Below are positions 21,651 through 33,770 of a DNA stretch of 64,000 nucleotides, piece by piece. The notes beneath the pieces were generated by a model that saw nothing but the letters and a program-made list of their open reading frames with translations, searched no databases and was not told the DNA's origin. The position numbers were made by a program, and so were the translations under genes. Position 1 is the first letter of the stretch. Each line of letters begins with the position of its first letter. The DNA is from Saccopteryx bilineata (taxonomy: Eukaryota; Chordata; Mammalia; Chiroptera; Emballonuridae), in NCBI RefSeq assembly GCF_036850765.1, contig NC_089496.1, positions 45,498,113 to 45,562,112 of the forward strand, given 5' to 3'.

Positions 21651-24057
21651 ACAAACAAAAAAACAGACCCTGACCACCTCAGATCCAAGTATACTTACTT
21701 TTCCAGGTTCACCCACTTAATTCTGATGGGACCCAAGTTGGAAACTCCTGATGTAAACTCTACTGGCACATAGGGTATGACTTCCAAGTCAATAAGACTG
21801 ATTACTAGAAGCCACAGGTAAGAACAGTGCTCCTTACTTTACAATAAATATGACACAACCACTTAAGATGCCATCATCTTTCCAGGTTTCGACAGAACAC
21901 TACTATTTCTTTATTCCAACCACCGAAGTGAAATGCACATATAACTTAACAGCTCCTGACCAAGTATTCTGCTTGACGTCTGTATATTTTAATAGCACAT
22001 ATTTTGGTGTGGGCCCCTGGAAGTGATGAAGTGACGCCAACCTATGAAAGGGAGTTTCCAACTCGGGCGGAACCTTGAGACACATTAGTTTAAATCACAC
22101 ACTGTCAACCACTGGGTTGAGTTGGTGCCGAAGTCCAGATGTCTAGCATCAGAAATACCCTATCAAAAGATGGACGGGGTCAAGATGTACAATCTGAACC
22201 ATCTAGAGATTACTGGGGGAGTGGGGGTGGGCTATGAAACACCTTGCTGATTCCTAAAGGGGAATTCCAGTCCGACGTCCACCAGTGTACCTCCTCTCGT
22301 GAGGAAAGGAAAGAGACCTAGGAAAGCTAATCTGGAACTTCCAAAGTGAAGCCTTTCTGTAATACGAGTTTAGCTTGAGTTTACAAAGAAACTTCAAAAA
22401 CCACATTTTCTTCTTTTGATGTTTAATACCTGAGGGCACCTGGGCATAATTTATGCTTATTACCATGGTGCTCAGTTTACATAACAGTAGGCTGTACAAA
22501 ATATGTCTCCACCGATTTCCCTGTTTCTTGCCATTGTTTATTTAATCACACCGTGCATTGAGAATCAGGCAGCCAAATCGGCATTCGAGAGACTTGCACT
22601 GAGTTACGTAAGAATAGGGGCACTTCAAATGTCAGCCCAGATGTGCTCAGGCGCCAGCTGGTTTAGGTCTGGTGACGAAGTAATGTGACTTAAGGTGTGT
22701 CCTCTCTATGAATGCCACCGGGGGAGTGTCCGGCAGGGAGGGCTCTAGACACATGCTCTTAATTCCGAACGGGTTTTTGCTCTTAATTCCCAATGTTTAT
22801 AGCTGGGTCCTGTTAAGTATCACTGGCTTTGACACATTTTTAAAATAATGTACATGGACATAATGCCTTTATTTTTAATTCTAAAAAATCTAAGTAAAAG
22901 AGAAGTTTATCAGTGTGTACAGTTGTTAGGTTCGTGATGTTTGTCAGGAGTCCCCCACCCCCTGGGAAATAAATACCAATGAAAGAGAGAAAACTAGTTA
23001 GCACCTTTAGACAGTTTAGTAATGACATTAGAACTGCCAAATGACTGTTTTCACTGTTGTCCTGGTGATGGTAGGATGCTCACGCACCATCCCAGCGGAC
23101 ATAACCATTTTCTTCAGAAGCCTGGAAACACTTGTTTCTACCAGAAGTCATCAGGGGTCTTCCCAACCCTTCCATTGCTCCCTGTGGAAATCCAGTATTT
23201 CAGTGTGTAAGACACTCCAGTACCCATGTGCCTTCTATTCAAAGGCAAGTATCTTATAGGGGGTCACAACTTCGGCTGTGAAGAGCAGGTGGGACACCTG
23301 AGAGCAAAGCTCTGTCCACTGCCTCCTGAGCATTTTCCTGGCTGTGTATGGACTTCAGGCCAGGTTACCTGGTCTGTCTTGGTCTCTGTCTGCATCAGAT
23401 GGGACTAATACTGTGCTCTTAAACTAGATTATAAAGCAACCAGCCAGTGCCTCACTCGCCGGCCCCTCATAAGTAGTAGCTATTGTGACCATTTTACACA
23501 AACAGGAGACTGTCGGGACTGCCCAAGTTTGCAAAGCTAAAAGATAGTAGAGTCGAGACTCAGAATCCAGTTCTGTGCAGCCTCACTTGTCCAAGCTTCT
23601 TCCGCCCCAACCCTCTGCCTCCCTTTAGACCCCAAATCTCCCGGCACAGAGGCCGGAGGAAGTAAGACATACTTTTGCCTAGCATTGTATAAGCCCTGGA
23701 ATGTTCTAGGCCACCAAATATTGGAGGTAAGGTAAGAAATGACTCAAGCTTCATAACAGCCTAAACCTGGAAAAGAACTAACCAAGTTCAATTCCCTAGT
23801 ATAAATATAAAGACATGGATTTCCTTCTCAAATATTAAAAAATAAAAAAGTCTTCAAATTCTCTTAATATAAACTACCCTAGGCTAATTGCATAACTGGT
23901 ATTTGTGCATAGGGCATAAACATACACATATAGAAACACAAATATATCACTCCTCAGATATGCACACCTCCAGAGAAGATTAGCTTCCAAGATCTTTTTC
24001 AAAGCCCAAAGTTCCCCTTGTAACTTATTCATTCTACAGCCCAAAAGCACCTCCCAA
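21651..24057. other. Intronic sequence with weak MIR traces
   Basis: No gene. A MIR-like antisense trace lies near 23465-23575 (CATTTTACACAAACAGGAG). The rest, including 22100-23300, shows nothing I recognise. Confidence 0.4.
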
Positions 24058-24391
24058 TTTTTTTTAAGTGAGAGGTGGGGAGATAGAAAGATTCCTGCAT
24101 GTGCCCCAACCAGGACCCATCTGGCAATCAGCACGTGGAGCCAATGCTGAAATCAACCAAGCTATCTTTAGCACCTGAGGCTGACACGGTCAAACTAATG
24201 GAGCTGTCCTCAGCTCCCTGGGCTGATGCTGGAACCATTTGAGCCACTGGCTGTGAGGGGGAGAGAAAGGAGAAAGGGAGGAGAAGAGAAGCAGATGGTT
24301 GCTTCTCACATGGGTCCTGACCTAGGATTGAACTGGGATGACCGCACGCTGAGCCAACACTCTATCCACTGAGCCAACCAGCCACGGCCTC
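24058..24391 (-). mobile_element. Old VES-like SINE
   Basis: Antisense phrases CCTGCATGTGCCCCAACC and GGATTGAACTGGGATGACC, and a decayed tRNA-like head ending GAGCCAACCAGCCACGGCC, identify a strongly diverged copy. Confidence 0.75.
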
Positions 24392-27101
24392 GATTTTTAT
24401 TTTCACTTCATTTCTGGAAACACTTCTTGAAGGGGAGGCTAGGAAGAGGACAAGGTCCAATCCTGCAAGAATGGGCTGCATTTCTTGGGGAGGCAAAGTG
24501 CACAAGTGGTGACCACAAAGTCTGGTGAGAGCAACTCTAGCGTGAGAGGTGGGCAGATGCTACAGGACAGGGGGAGGGCCGACTGTAACAACTCTGTCTT
24601 CACAGGTAGAAGAGGCTTCCCGCCCCGGAGGAAAATATTAATATTTCTGCTTCACGCAAAGTCTTACCGAAATAAACATTCTAGCACACATTTCACTAGA
24701 TAAGGTCTTTAACCAATATGGTAGCATACTTAACCCCAAGTTGGGGTTCTAGGATGGGGTCATGTTTACAGTGAGGGTGAATTAAATACTGAATGAAAAT
24801 TGTTTAGAGCAGTCTCTGCAGATAGTGCAGACTCCTTCATGGGCACCGAGAAATGGACCGAAGTTCTGTGAAGCCTGTAGCTTTAGACCTACTTTATGAG
24901 AAAAACAAACAAACAAAAAAACGTGACATTAAAAAGTACTTACGAAAGTAACTACCACACAAAATACAAAATTTAAAAGTTGGCACTATCAAAACATCAC
25001 AAATTCAAATCCAGAAAGAGAAGCCAGTATGTGAATTAATGAACCCCCTCACACACCACTCTAAATACTTCTTTTGGGCTGCACATTCTTTGATTACTTC
25101 TCACGTGACAATCTTGAATACTTTGTACAAGGTGCAAAGATAAATCAGTCTTTCCTCAAGTGTGGGTGGCTGACCTTTACATTATTGATAATTCATGAAA
25201 GTTACTTACAGACACACAGCTCTTTATTGGTTATGCAACATACATTTTTTAGGATGGTTGTCAAATTTGTAAACTCCTCTATTAATTGTTTTTCATATAT
25301 GAGCCATAAGTACGCAGGGCACTACAAACTTTCTTATGCATTGACTAAATATTTTTTTGTTAATTATACTCATTAATCAGTTGTCAGTACTTTTTGTTGA
25401 TAGATACATGTGTGTATGTATATACATCAAATGAGCAAGAAACTTAAACACAGAATTCTCATTAAAAATGGTGTATTTATATAAATAAATGTATATTTGC
25501 ATTACTGAGTATAGTCCTAACAGAAGGAACTTCCACATTAACTAAACATAGATAAAACTTAACCCTCTACTTATTCTATGCATCTAAAAAGTAGAAATCT
25601 CCAGACTAGCTTCTGGCGCCATACATTTCAAATCAATTCCTACTGGCAGATGTCATAGTCGACATTCATGCTGCCATGCTGCCTCTGACCCTGCCCCTAT
25701 GTGTAAGGACCCAGCTGAGCTGGCACAGTGGACGGTATTTCTGGGAAGTGATTCCCGCATTAGGATGGCCAGGGATAACTTAGCTAGACACAGAGATGAC
25801 TGTGAGCTGTATAAATACTATATATCCCACTAAACCCAAACTAAAGGTGTTCTCCAATTCACTTCCCCTTAGCTGTATCTCAAAAATACTGTCAACTCCA
25901 ATGTCACTGAACCCAAGGAGAAATGTTACAGAGGGGAAGTCAGAGTGGAAAAGGAAAACATTAACCGATCGCTATGATCTTAGGAAGTCTGACAAGTTAT
26001 GATCCTACGAATGCATTGCTGTGTACACTGACAGGGCTCCTCCAGGACCTTGCAAAGGGCCGGGTGAACACTAGCCATGTGCTCACAGAGAGTAAAACAT
26101 ATATTGTACAAATGAGGGGCCCTGGGGTTTGAGCTTCATCAGCCTCACAATAAATGTGGCTCTATGGTTCCTATTATTATTCATCATTTATCTCAGTCTG
26201 CACATGTCTGGTCTCTCTAAATAAATTTCAATTCCTTGGAGACAGGAAGTACTGTCTCAAATATTAGCATATAGGAAATACTTAAAATGTGTGTGGTAGT
26301 CTTCACCATCCATACTAATCTTGACAGAGACAGAAAGAATCTATGTATAATATAAATGTACACACATGTATATTTGTGTACATATCCATATGTGTGGTTT
26401 TAGATATATACATGCATAAATATACGTATGAACATACTAATGTATTATATATGTGTACTATAGTTTTACTTATATATAAATATATGTATATATGTAAATG
26501 TATATTTACATGCACATGTGTATACATTTATCTATGCATTATGTACATATATCACTTCTACATATAATACCAAAGGAACAGTGCATCTTTCCATGGTAAT
26601 AAGTGTTGTCCAGATCTCATTTTTTTCAAGGAGGTCTATCTCAGGAGAAAGTCACCATTATTGCCTAGCAGGCGATGAACAGGGCTTCCTCCAGGAGCCC
26701 AGTGGGTGAGCCAGGCAAGGGCCACTCTGGTCACGAGGAGACCATCAGTGCCGGGGCTGGACAGAGAGTCTGTAGTTAGCGACTCAAGAAGAGCCACTTT
26801 GACTCCTGCCACAGTGGAAGGAGTTATTGGGAAGACTTCATCGTAAAGACAACATCCCTCAGTCTGGTATCTGCTTGCAGCTGGTCTTAAAAAAAAAAAG
26901 GTGAGAGTCAATGCAACATTCCAGTGCTTACTGCAAGCAGAAAACACAATCTTCTTTAAACAGATTTAGCCTGTTCAATGAAAGGCATTTTCAAAAACAA
27001 ACATATAAACTTCTGACATTTGCTGTTTCCGATTTTCGGATTCTAAATAAACATTTGCTATTCAACACTTTAGCCAGGTCAATATGAAACAAATCTACTA
27101 C
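24392..27101. other. Intronic sequence with TATA/ATGTG-rich patch
   Basis: No gene. Positions 26340-26560 are an alternating TATATG/TACATA-rich low-complexity stretch. Around 26600-26890 a more GC-balanced patch is followed by an 11-base A-run; I could not identify it as a processed pseudogene. Confidence 0.4.
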
Positions 27102-27181
27102 TTTTTTTTTTAAGTCTAGTTTTTTGTCTTATTTTATTTTATTTTTTTAGATTTTATTTATTGATTTCAGAGAGAGGAGTG

Positions 27182-27215
<34 letters not shown>

Positions 27216-27335
27216 GGGGGTGAAAAGGAGCAGGAAGCCTCAACTTGTAGCATATGTGCCTTGACCGGGTAAGCCCAGTATTTCGAACTGGTGACCTCAG
27301 CATTCCAGGTAGGTGCTTTAGTGACCACAGGCCAA
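27102..27335 (-). mobile_element. Rhin-type SINE, short form
   Basis: Antisense phrases CATATGTGCCTTGACCGGG and TTTCGAACTGGTGACC identify it; the far head is degraded. Flanks ACAAATCTACTAC and ACAAATTTACTAC form a 13-bp target duplication with one change. Confidence 0.85.
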
Positions 27336-28664
27336 GCACAAATTTACTACATCGAGAATCAAAATGTATCAACTGCAATCCAGCAAGTCTTTCTTCAGCG
27401 GTGCCCATGATAGGTCTGCACCGTCAGGATCTGCGGTCAGGGGCAAGGATGGGCAGGGAGAGAAACTCAAAGGCGTGGAGGGTCAGGTTGCACCCTGAAA
27501 GCAAAAGCTGGACTTTGAAGGGGGTCAACAGCACTGTGTCCTCTGTCTCCCAGACCTCAGGCTAAAGCAGTCCTAGCAAAGCCCCTCTTACTCAGTGTCA
27601 CCAGCCTGCTCCCGCCCTAGGGCTTCTCCACTGTCGTCCACAGAAGGAATCGGGTTTCCTGAAAACAGCTGTCAGTTTGCATTTCTCGAATTGTCAAGAT
27701 GAGAAATGTCTCCAACATACATGTACTACTCTAAAGGAAACCACTTTCCAAAGACTACGGAAGGCCCTCTGTCAACCCGGCCAGCTGCAGGCAGAGGGGG
27801 CAGTTCTGTCTGCATGTGTCAGTCCCACATCAGAAAACAGCATACTACAGGGAAACAGCCAGACGCTTGTGACACTCACCAGACAGGATGCTCACCAGCA
27901 ACGTCTCATCATCAAGGGCGAGCTGACTGTCTACAGGTGAGAAGTGGGCAAAGGGAAAAACTGCTGAACGCGGACGGCATCATGGAGACCGTCAGGAAGG
28001 TCTAGATTGGGGGTGAACGCTTCCCCTGGCTCTGCACCGGGGACCTGCCGGTGAACCACGGGAGGGAGCAAGAGGCATCTGGCCGCCACGCCGCAGGGTG
28101 CAGGCAGCGACAAGCGTTTCACTCATTCACCCATTTCTTCTCCCCACAGGAAACGTCCTCCTGGGGTTGTGCCCAGAGGCCCAAGACACAGTGTTTCTTT
28201 TGAATCCTGGGTTGTCGTTTTTTTTCTTCTTCTTTTTTTTTTTTCCAAATAAATACAGGCCACAGGAAAGGCCATGTTGGAAACCATTGGCCTTGACACC
28301 ACTTTCCAGTCCTCGGTGGCAAAAACCTTTGCCAGCGTCTCAAGTACCTCTGGCCACACTGACGAGAAAGTGGCCAGGGGCTGCAGTGCCAACGCTGGGC
28401 GGTTCAAGGGTCCCCCGTACACTCTCCTCAGTCTTTCCTGGGACGCTCCTGATGCCCTCACACAGCTGTCACACGCCCCAAACAGCATCGCGAGTAGGTG
28501 GACACCGATCACGTTCTGTTAAACCGCTAAGGTAGAACGTTCGCAGAAGGATTCTAAACATAGTTATTTAGCAAATACACAAAATGACCAAAAAAAAAAA
28601 AATAATGGAATGTTGACCATTTAATAGGGTAGATGAGAACTTTAGAATTATTAACTCAGTTCTC
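27336..28664. other. Unique intronic sequence
   Basis: No gene or clear repeat; a T-rich run lies at 28219-28245 and an A-run near 28590-28602. Confidence 0.4.
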
Positions 28665-28790
28665 ACCAGCCAACTCCATGGATAGGTGCTGCTCGTATCC
28701 TCATTACACAGAGGAGGAAACTGAGGCACGGTGTAGTTAAACCGTTTGTCCACAAACGGCTGACAAGAGGCAGGGGTGTATATTTGAACA
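28665..28790 (-). mobile_element. MIR fragment, antisense
   Basis: ATTACACAGAGGAGGAAAC followed by TGAGGCACGGTG is a typical antisense MIR core. Confidence 0.55.
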
Positions 28791-28949
28791 GAAACAAGAT
28801 GGGTTTACTATGCTGCCTCCCCGATGACCCTTATCTTAAGGGTTCAGTTCCTTTCTGAAGAAGGAAACATAGATCCATTGTGTCTGCAGGGGGCCTAGGG
28901 ATGGTCCCGTCTAGTTCTTCACCTGCTTGGCAATTTGGCGCACGCTCAG

Positions 28950-29065
28950 CTCTGTGTACCTGACTGAAATTCCAGTTCCAGCTCACACTTACCAGCCATG
29001 GAAACTTTGGCAAGTTATGTAACCTTCTGTGCCTCAGTTTGTTCACCTTTAAAGTGGAGACAATA
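28950..29065 (+). mobile_element. MIR fragment
   Basis: TTGGCAAGTTATGTAACC and CTGTGCCTCAGTTTGTTC are in MIR sense order. Confidence 0.6.
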
Positions 29066-29524
29066 TGGGACATATTGCACGCCCGCCTACTGAGCACACC
29101 ATGCTGCTTTTCTGAGAAGATAACTCACATGTTTACTAAGCTATCATCAGAGCCAAATTCTACATTGTTAATAGTAACTATGTTATTTTGCTTTCCAGAG
29201 ACTTTTACCTTTATGAATTTGGTGGTTTATAAATCTACCCTGTGAAATAAAGCAGCATGGATTTATTGCCTGGGTTTTGGAGATGAAGAAACTACTAAGC
29301 AGAGACTCACAAGAAGGCTGCTGACACTCAGGGTCAAGAACCACGAAGTCTGTATTACTATTGGTCAGTAATACCGCATCTCCTAATAAGGCCCCTGTAG
29401 GAAAACCTGAGTTGACAACAGCAAAGCTGAGACTCCTGACATTTGGGCAAAGTTCCAAATGACTTGTTAGGTTAGTAGCATCACAGAAATAACTGAAGGA
29501 ATAAATGAACTGGGTCAGTTTAAG

Positions 29525-29880
29525 AGGTGTGGCCTGCCCCAGGACCTTTACACTGCCTGTTCCTGCTGCCTGGAATTCCATGCTCCTTATATGTCCTCAC
29601 GGCTAATTCTCTCGCTTCTGTCAAGGTTCTGCTCACGATCAGCTTCTCAGTGAGGCCTACCTATCCTGACCAACCAATTAAACACTCCAACACTTCCTCA
29701 TCCCAATCCACCCTAACCTGTTCTAATCTTTCCCTTGTCTGTCTTTCACCAGTGGAACATAAACTCCCCAAAGGCTGGGGCCTTTGTTCACTGAAAAAAG
29801 ACCAAATGCCTAGAACCATGCCTGGTACAAAACAAGTACTCAAAACACATTCTTTCACACGGAAATTCAACACACACAGG
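29525..29880 (+). mobile_element. L2 3' fragment
   Basis: TGCCTGGAATTCCATGCTCC, TTCTCAGTGAGGCCTACC and GCCTAGAACCATGCCTGG follow the L2 3' end closely. No reverse-transcriptase frame remains. Confidence 0.75.
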
Positions 29881-32284
29881 CACTGTTACAGATGTACCAA
29901 ATAATCAAATCTGGTAAGAACGATCCACCAGTTGACGCTCTGAGATCAAAGCCAAAAGGTTTCATAGCACTGGGATACACGGGTGGAGGAGGAGGACTTT
30001 CACGAGCCTGTGACATGAACTCCAGTGCTAAATTTAGTGCTCTTGCTATTCCTACGATTCCTGTGACCAGTTTAATTTCACCTGTATCTAGAACGTGAGG
30101 GTCAAGAATGTTTTTCTACAAACTCAAGTGTCTACTCACGGGTAAGAAGCAAAAAGCAATATCCTGATCAGCTCTTCCCTTCTCCAGGAAACAGAGAGTC
30201 AGGCTATGAATCAACTGACAGCGAGGCTGATAGAGAAACACATCAGAGTTTACAGGGCGGTGGAATTTCTAGGCAATATAAATTGGGGGAGGGTCTTAGC
30301 TGGGATATTCCAACAGTACATGGTGACAGGGGCTCCAGTTCTAGATCAGTGATGACACACAAGGAAGAAAAAAGGGACACAAGAGCAGCACTCTTCCAAG
30401 AGGAAGGAGGAGGATAGCTAAAACAGAGGATCTTGGTGAAAAATCACACTTTCACTAGGGGAAAATCACACTCTCCTTGTTCTCCAACCCCAAACCCTTG
30501 TTCTTTATGGGCACAAGAAAATCATTAAAAACAAGAGCGAAGCGGACGTGTGCAAGACAATACTCAACTTAATTAATCTGTACTAAACAATACAGTTGTA
30601 ACGAACGCTATCAGCCTTGTGCACTGAAGGCCTTGAAAAATCCGTCAAGCAAGAAATACGCCATATTCCCATCAACCTTCATTTCGTTACTGCTTAACGA
30701 TTCTGACTGGTGGTTAACAGGTAAACACTCAGGAGGTTCTCCGAGATGGAAATGCCGCCTACACATCTCTCTAATACTCGATAGAACTTCCATTAAATGC
30801 TTCATCAGATATATTTTTACTCATGTCTCTTCATCAAAAGTGTATTTATGTGACACTGCCTACTAATCAGGTTATTTTTATTCTTATTTCTTTTCTGCAT
30901 ATATAGCTGGTGTCTGAAATTCAGGGGGCTCTCTTCAGCCAAGGAATACAATAGTTTAAAATGGTCTCTTCACCCTGAGAATTTCAACTGTTTGTTCATT
31001 TTAACTTTTACTTTACATAAAGATTGTCAGTTTCAAAGTAATTCCAAAGTATAGTAACAGTCAACTTTGTTACTCAGCTCACCTAAATCATAGCTATTGT
31101 CATAAACTTGATTTTTTAAAAATATTTTCACTAAGAGAACTAGCCCTTTGGGATGATCATTACTTAAAAGCCGAATTTCCGAAAATTTATGGAACCCTTA
31201 ACCCTCTTAAAACTGTTTTTACAATACTAAAGACAATGTCTACAAATTGAAAAGGCTGTGGGGATTCACCAACAGTTAGTTTTAAATCATCGAATTGATT
31301 ACAAACTAAATCCTCAAGAAGGATAACTGTAACACTGTTTAATAAGTGTTACTTACTTTTCTTTTAACCAGCTGGTCAAGTAGGCAGGTGATGTAGAAAA
31401 AAATCTTACATTAATTAGTTTGCTTTGACAGAACTGTTCACCAGGAGAGTGAGATATGCAATAATAATAGCCTTCCCTAGGTCAGAAAACATTCTTTATT
31501 TATATATTTATTTCTTTTATTTATTATTTTATGTTTATTATTAAAAGTAAGGTAAAGAACTTGAACTAACAAAATTTTTACCGGAACTTTGCACTACTGG
31601 CATTTTAGCATTGTTATAAACTATCCATCATGAAAAATCTGATTTATCTTTTAAGCACCTTCAGTTATGACTATTTAGGCACGAAATGAATCAGCAAATA
31701 TGTTAACTCCATTAAACTCCTGCCAAAGACAACCAAAACTTGCCTAGCTCTTCTGTCACACCTTTATCAGAGGAGATGGCAGACACATGGTCAATTACTC
31801 ATCAAGATCATCTGTTGAAAGGCATTCTGTACACATTTTCAATGACTTTTTCCCCATTCCAGATGCCCCATATCGCATCCTATTCTAAACTAGCGTTCAG
31901 TGCTTAACAAGCACCCACTGTGTGCGAAAAGAAAACGTTACAGTAAGGAAAGGAGCATAAGGCTTGGCCTCAGGTTATTCGTGCATAAATACACAGCAAT
32001 GGTGATTTATTCTGTCAACTTTGTAGAAACGTGAGCAGCATCCACATGGCTGAATCCATGCCATTCATTCGAAAATGACTTTCTGGGGCAATTTACAGGT
32101 TCTCCAGATTAGACAACCCCGTTGGGGTATCAGCTTCATCTTCCAGCCTACACGGGACAATTCGTGGGCGCCGGCCACACCTTCTGCAGGTGGCTGGATC
32201 CCCTGAGCCAGACGAACCCAACCCACCACCCCTCCCAGGAGCTCCGGAGAGCAGTGTGCACTTGTGTGCAAGGACTTCTGCGAA
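29881..32284. other. AT-rich intronic sequence
   Basis: No gene or convincing repeat recognised over about 2.4 kb. It leads into the promoter island, so intronic enhancers are possible but nothing in the sequence marks one for me. Confidence 0.4.
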
Positions 32285-32775
32285 TTCAAGGACTTGTTGA
32301 AAGGCCCCGGGGTCCTGGGCAGGAAGGGAACGCAGTCGCCCCGCGAGGCGCCCCTCCCCACGGTCCCCGCGGCCCCGACGCCCGGGGCACTGCGCAGGCC
32401 GCCGGCGCCGCCGACCCCGGGTGCAGCCGGCACACCTCGGGCCTAGCACCGTCTGAAAGGCAAATCGCGGAGCCCGGGAGCATTTAAACGCCCGGCCGCG
32501 GGCCCCCGGGGACAGCTCTGCAGCGGACGCCGCCGCAGGGGCCTCCGGGGCGGCCCGGCCCCCGGGCGTTGGGCGCGGCCCACGGGTGCAGCCGGGACCT
32601 CAGTCCGCAGCGCCCCGGCGTCCGCGCCAGCCAGGCCGGCCCCGCGGCAGGCGCCCGGGTCCCCCGCGCCGGCGTGCCCGGCCCGACCCGGGGAGCAGGC
32701 GGGCACCGGGTCCTCCACCGCCGGCCCCGGCCCCCGCCCGCCGCACCACACCTAGCAACCGGCGCTGACAGGACG

Positions 32776-32871
32776 CAGCGGCGGCGGCGGGCGGAGGAAG
32801 CGGAATGGCTGCCGCGGTGGAGCCACCCCCGCCCCCCCGCGCCCGCCTCCCGGCGGCGGCGGCGGCGGCCG
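32776..32871. repeat. Two short CGG triplet runs in intron 1
   Basis: CGG runs lie at about 32778-32792 and 32851-32869, inside the island just downstream of exon 1. Confidence 0.8.
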
Positions 32872-33307
32872 AGCCCTGACAGCTCGAGCCCGGGCGGAAG
32901 CGGCGGGCGGCGGGCGGCGTGCAGCGCCCCCCCCCCCGGCGCCCCAGGCCGCTCCGACCGCGCGGGCCAACTAACTCCGCACCGCGCCGGCCCCGCGCCG
33001 GCCCCGCACCCGCCCCGCCCCGCCGCCGCATCTGCCCGCCGCCCCCGCCCGGCGCACCCCTCGCCCTGCGCTCTGCAGCCGGCGCGCACGCCCCTCGGGG
33101 TCCCCCAGCCCGCCGGCCCGGCCCCCCGGGGCGCCCCCCACCCCGCCCCCCGGGCACCTCGCGCCCCCGCCGCCCGCCGCCCCCACGCCCCGGGCCGGCA
33201 CGCGCCCGCCCGCCCCGCCCCGCCCCGCCGGCCACCCCTGGCCATTCTGGGGTGCTCTCCCGGGCAGGAGTTTCCCCGCGCCGGGCGCCCCCGCCCACCC
33301 CCCGGCC

Positions 33308-33316
33308 ATGTACCGA
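33308..33316 (-). other. JAZF1: JAZF1 exon 1 splice donor
   Basis: The minus strand reads CATCG|GTACATGG with the GT at 33313-33312. Cutting here leaves one base (G) of the next codon. The known protein continues with Asp (GAY) at this point, which agrees with a phase-1 junction. Confidence 0.85.
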
Positions 33317-33428
33317 TGTGGTTGTCCTCGATGTGCTCGATGAGGTCGGCCAGGGTGGGGAAGTGCAGCCCGCAGCCCCCGAACCGGCAGGTATTGGAGA
33401 AGAAGGAGGCGGCGGCGATGCCTGTCAT
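33314..33428 (-). CDS. JAZF1: JAZF1 exon 1 coding part (partial gene)
   Basis: This is the first coding exon of JAZF1 (juxtaposed with another zinc finger 1), a nuclear zinc-finger cofactor also called TIP27. It represses the orphan receptor NR2C2 and is a subunit of the NuA4/TIP60 acetyltransferase complex; its fusion to SUZ12 drives endometrial stromal tumours. The exon encodes residues 1-38 plus one base, starting MTGIAAASFF. Residues 14-37 form an atypical C2H2 finger, C14-x4-C19-x12-H32-x4-H37, ending EDNHI at the donor. The start is chosen because it matches the known N-terminus and has A at -3. Human JAZF1 has about 243 residues, so some 84% of the protein, including its two C-terminal fingers, lies beyond the left edge. 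No frame damage is visible. Identification is by recalled protein sequence and is very secure. Confidence 0.96.
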
Positions 33429-33432
33429 GGTG

Positions 33433-33438
33433 CTACAT
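33433..33438 (-). promoter_or_regulatory. Start-stop upstream ORF (ATGTAG)
   Basis: An ATG immediately followed by TAG lies in the 5' leader and ends four bases before the JAZF1 ATG. Start-stop elements are known to stall or reinitiate ribosomes. Its presence is certain; its effect is inference and depends on the transcription start lying upstream of it. Confidence 0.6.
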
Positions 33439-33641
33439 CGAGAGCCCCCCTGGTGTCGACTCTGCGAGCGCCGGACGGGCGGGCGGGCGGGCGGAGGGAG
33501 GGAGGGCGGCAGGGAGGGGTGAGGGGAGGAGGGGCTGGGGGAGGGGGAGAGAGGCGGGGTGAGGGGAGCCGAGGACGGGACGCAGGGAGAGGGGCGAGAG
33601 CGAGGCGAGGAGAGCGAGCAGAGACCGGGAGGCTGAGGGGA

Positions 33642-33709
33642 GGTGGCGGTGGTGGCGGCGGTGGAGGCGGCGGCGGCGGCGGCGGGAGCGGCGGGGGAGG
33701 GGGGGCGGC
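33642..33709. repeat. GGC/GGT triplet repeat at the promoter
   Basis: An imperfect run of GGT and GGC triplets, including six consecutive GGC-type units near 33667-33684, sits upstream of exon 1. It has G-quadruplex potential and is a possible site of length variation. Confidence 0.85.
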
Positions 33710-33770
33710 CGCCGCAGCTGGGAGGAGGGATCAGGGCGCGCGGCAACAGCTGTGCAGCCCCAACCTCTGC

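Larger units (their letters stand above)
1..33313 (-). other. JAZF1: JAZF1 intron 1, 5' portion
   Basis: Everything left of the JAZF1 exon 1 donor is the beginning of its first intron, because the gene reads right to left and no exon 2 coding sequence is recognisable in the window. In human the first intron is very long and carries type 2 diabetes-associated variants, so regulatory elements here are plausible. The content is repeats plus repeat-poor blocks, described separately. The intron assignment follows from the exon 1 call. Confidence 0.85.
33429..33720 (-). promoter_or_regulatory. JAZF1: JAZF1 5' UTR and core promoter region
   Basis: The sequence upstream of the start codon is GC-rich and lacks a TATA box. 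A repeated GGGC/GGCG block at about 33475-33495 offers clustered SP/KLF sites. The plus strand from about 33490 to 33640 is almost all purine and G-rich. The exact transcription start cannot be read from sequence. No in-frame stop precedes the start codon for about 300 bp, reflecting stop-poor GC-rich DNA rather than a longer protein. Confidence 0.7.
32285..33770. promoter_or_regulatory. JAZF1: CpG island at the JAZF1 promoter
   Basis: An abrupt rise to very high G+C with abundant CpG spans about 1.5 kb and contains JAZF1 exon 1. Left of the exon the plus strand is dominated by C, so the transcribed-sense (minus) strand is G-rich. Right of the exon (about 33480-33720) the plus strand is dominated by G. 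Multiple GGGCGG-type SP/KLF sites are present and no TATA box is evident. This fits a broad, probably bidirectional CpG-island promoter. Confidence 0.92.

Noticed and set aside
26600..26910. Possible processed pseudogene ending in an A-run
   Set aside because: The block before the A-run matches no gene I can identify and no target duplication is visible.
1..33313. JAZF1 exon 2 within the window
   Set aside because: No sequence encoding the expected continuation after the exon 1 donor was recognised; the first intron simply extends past the window edge.
32484..33746. 420-aa minus-strand ORF through the CpG island
   Set aside because: Only the 38 codons of JAZF1 exon 1 are real. The upstream part is stop-poor Pro/Ala/Ser sequence with no known counterpart, and the downstream part reads through the splice donor into intron.
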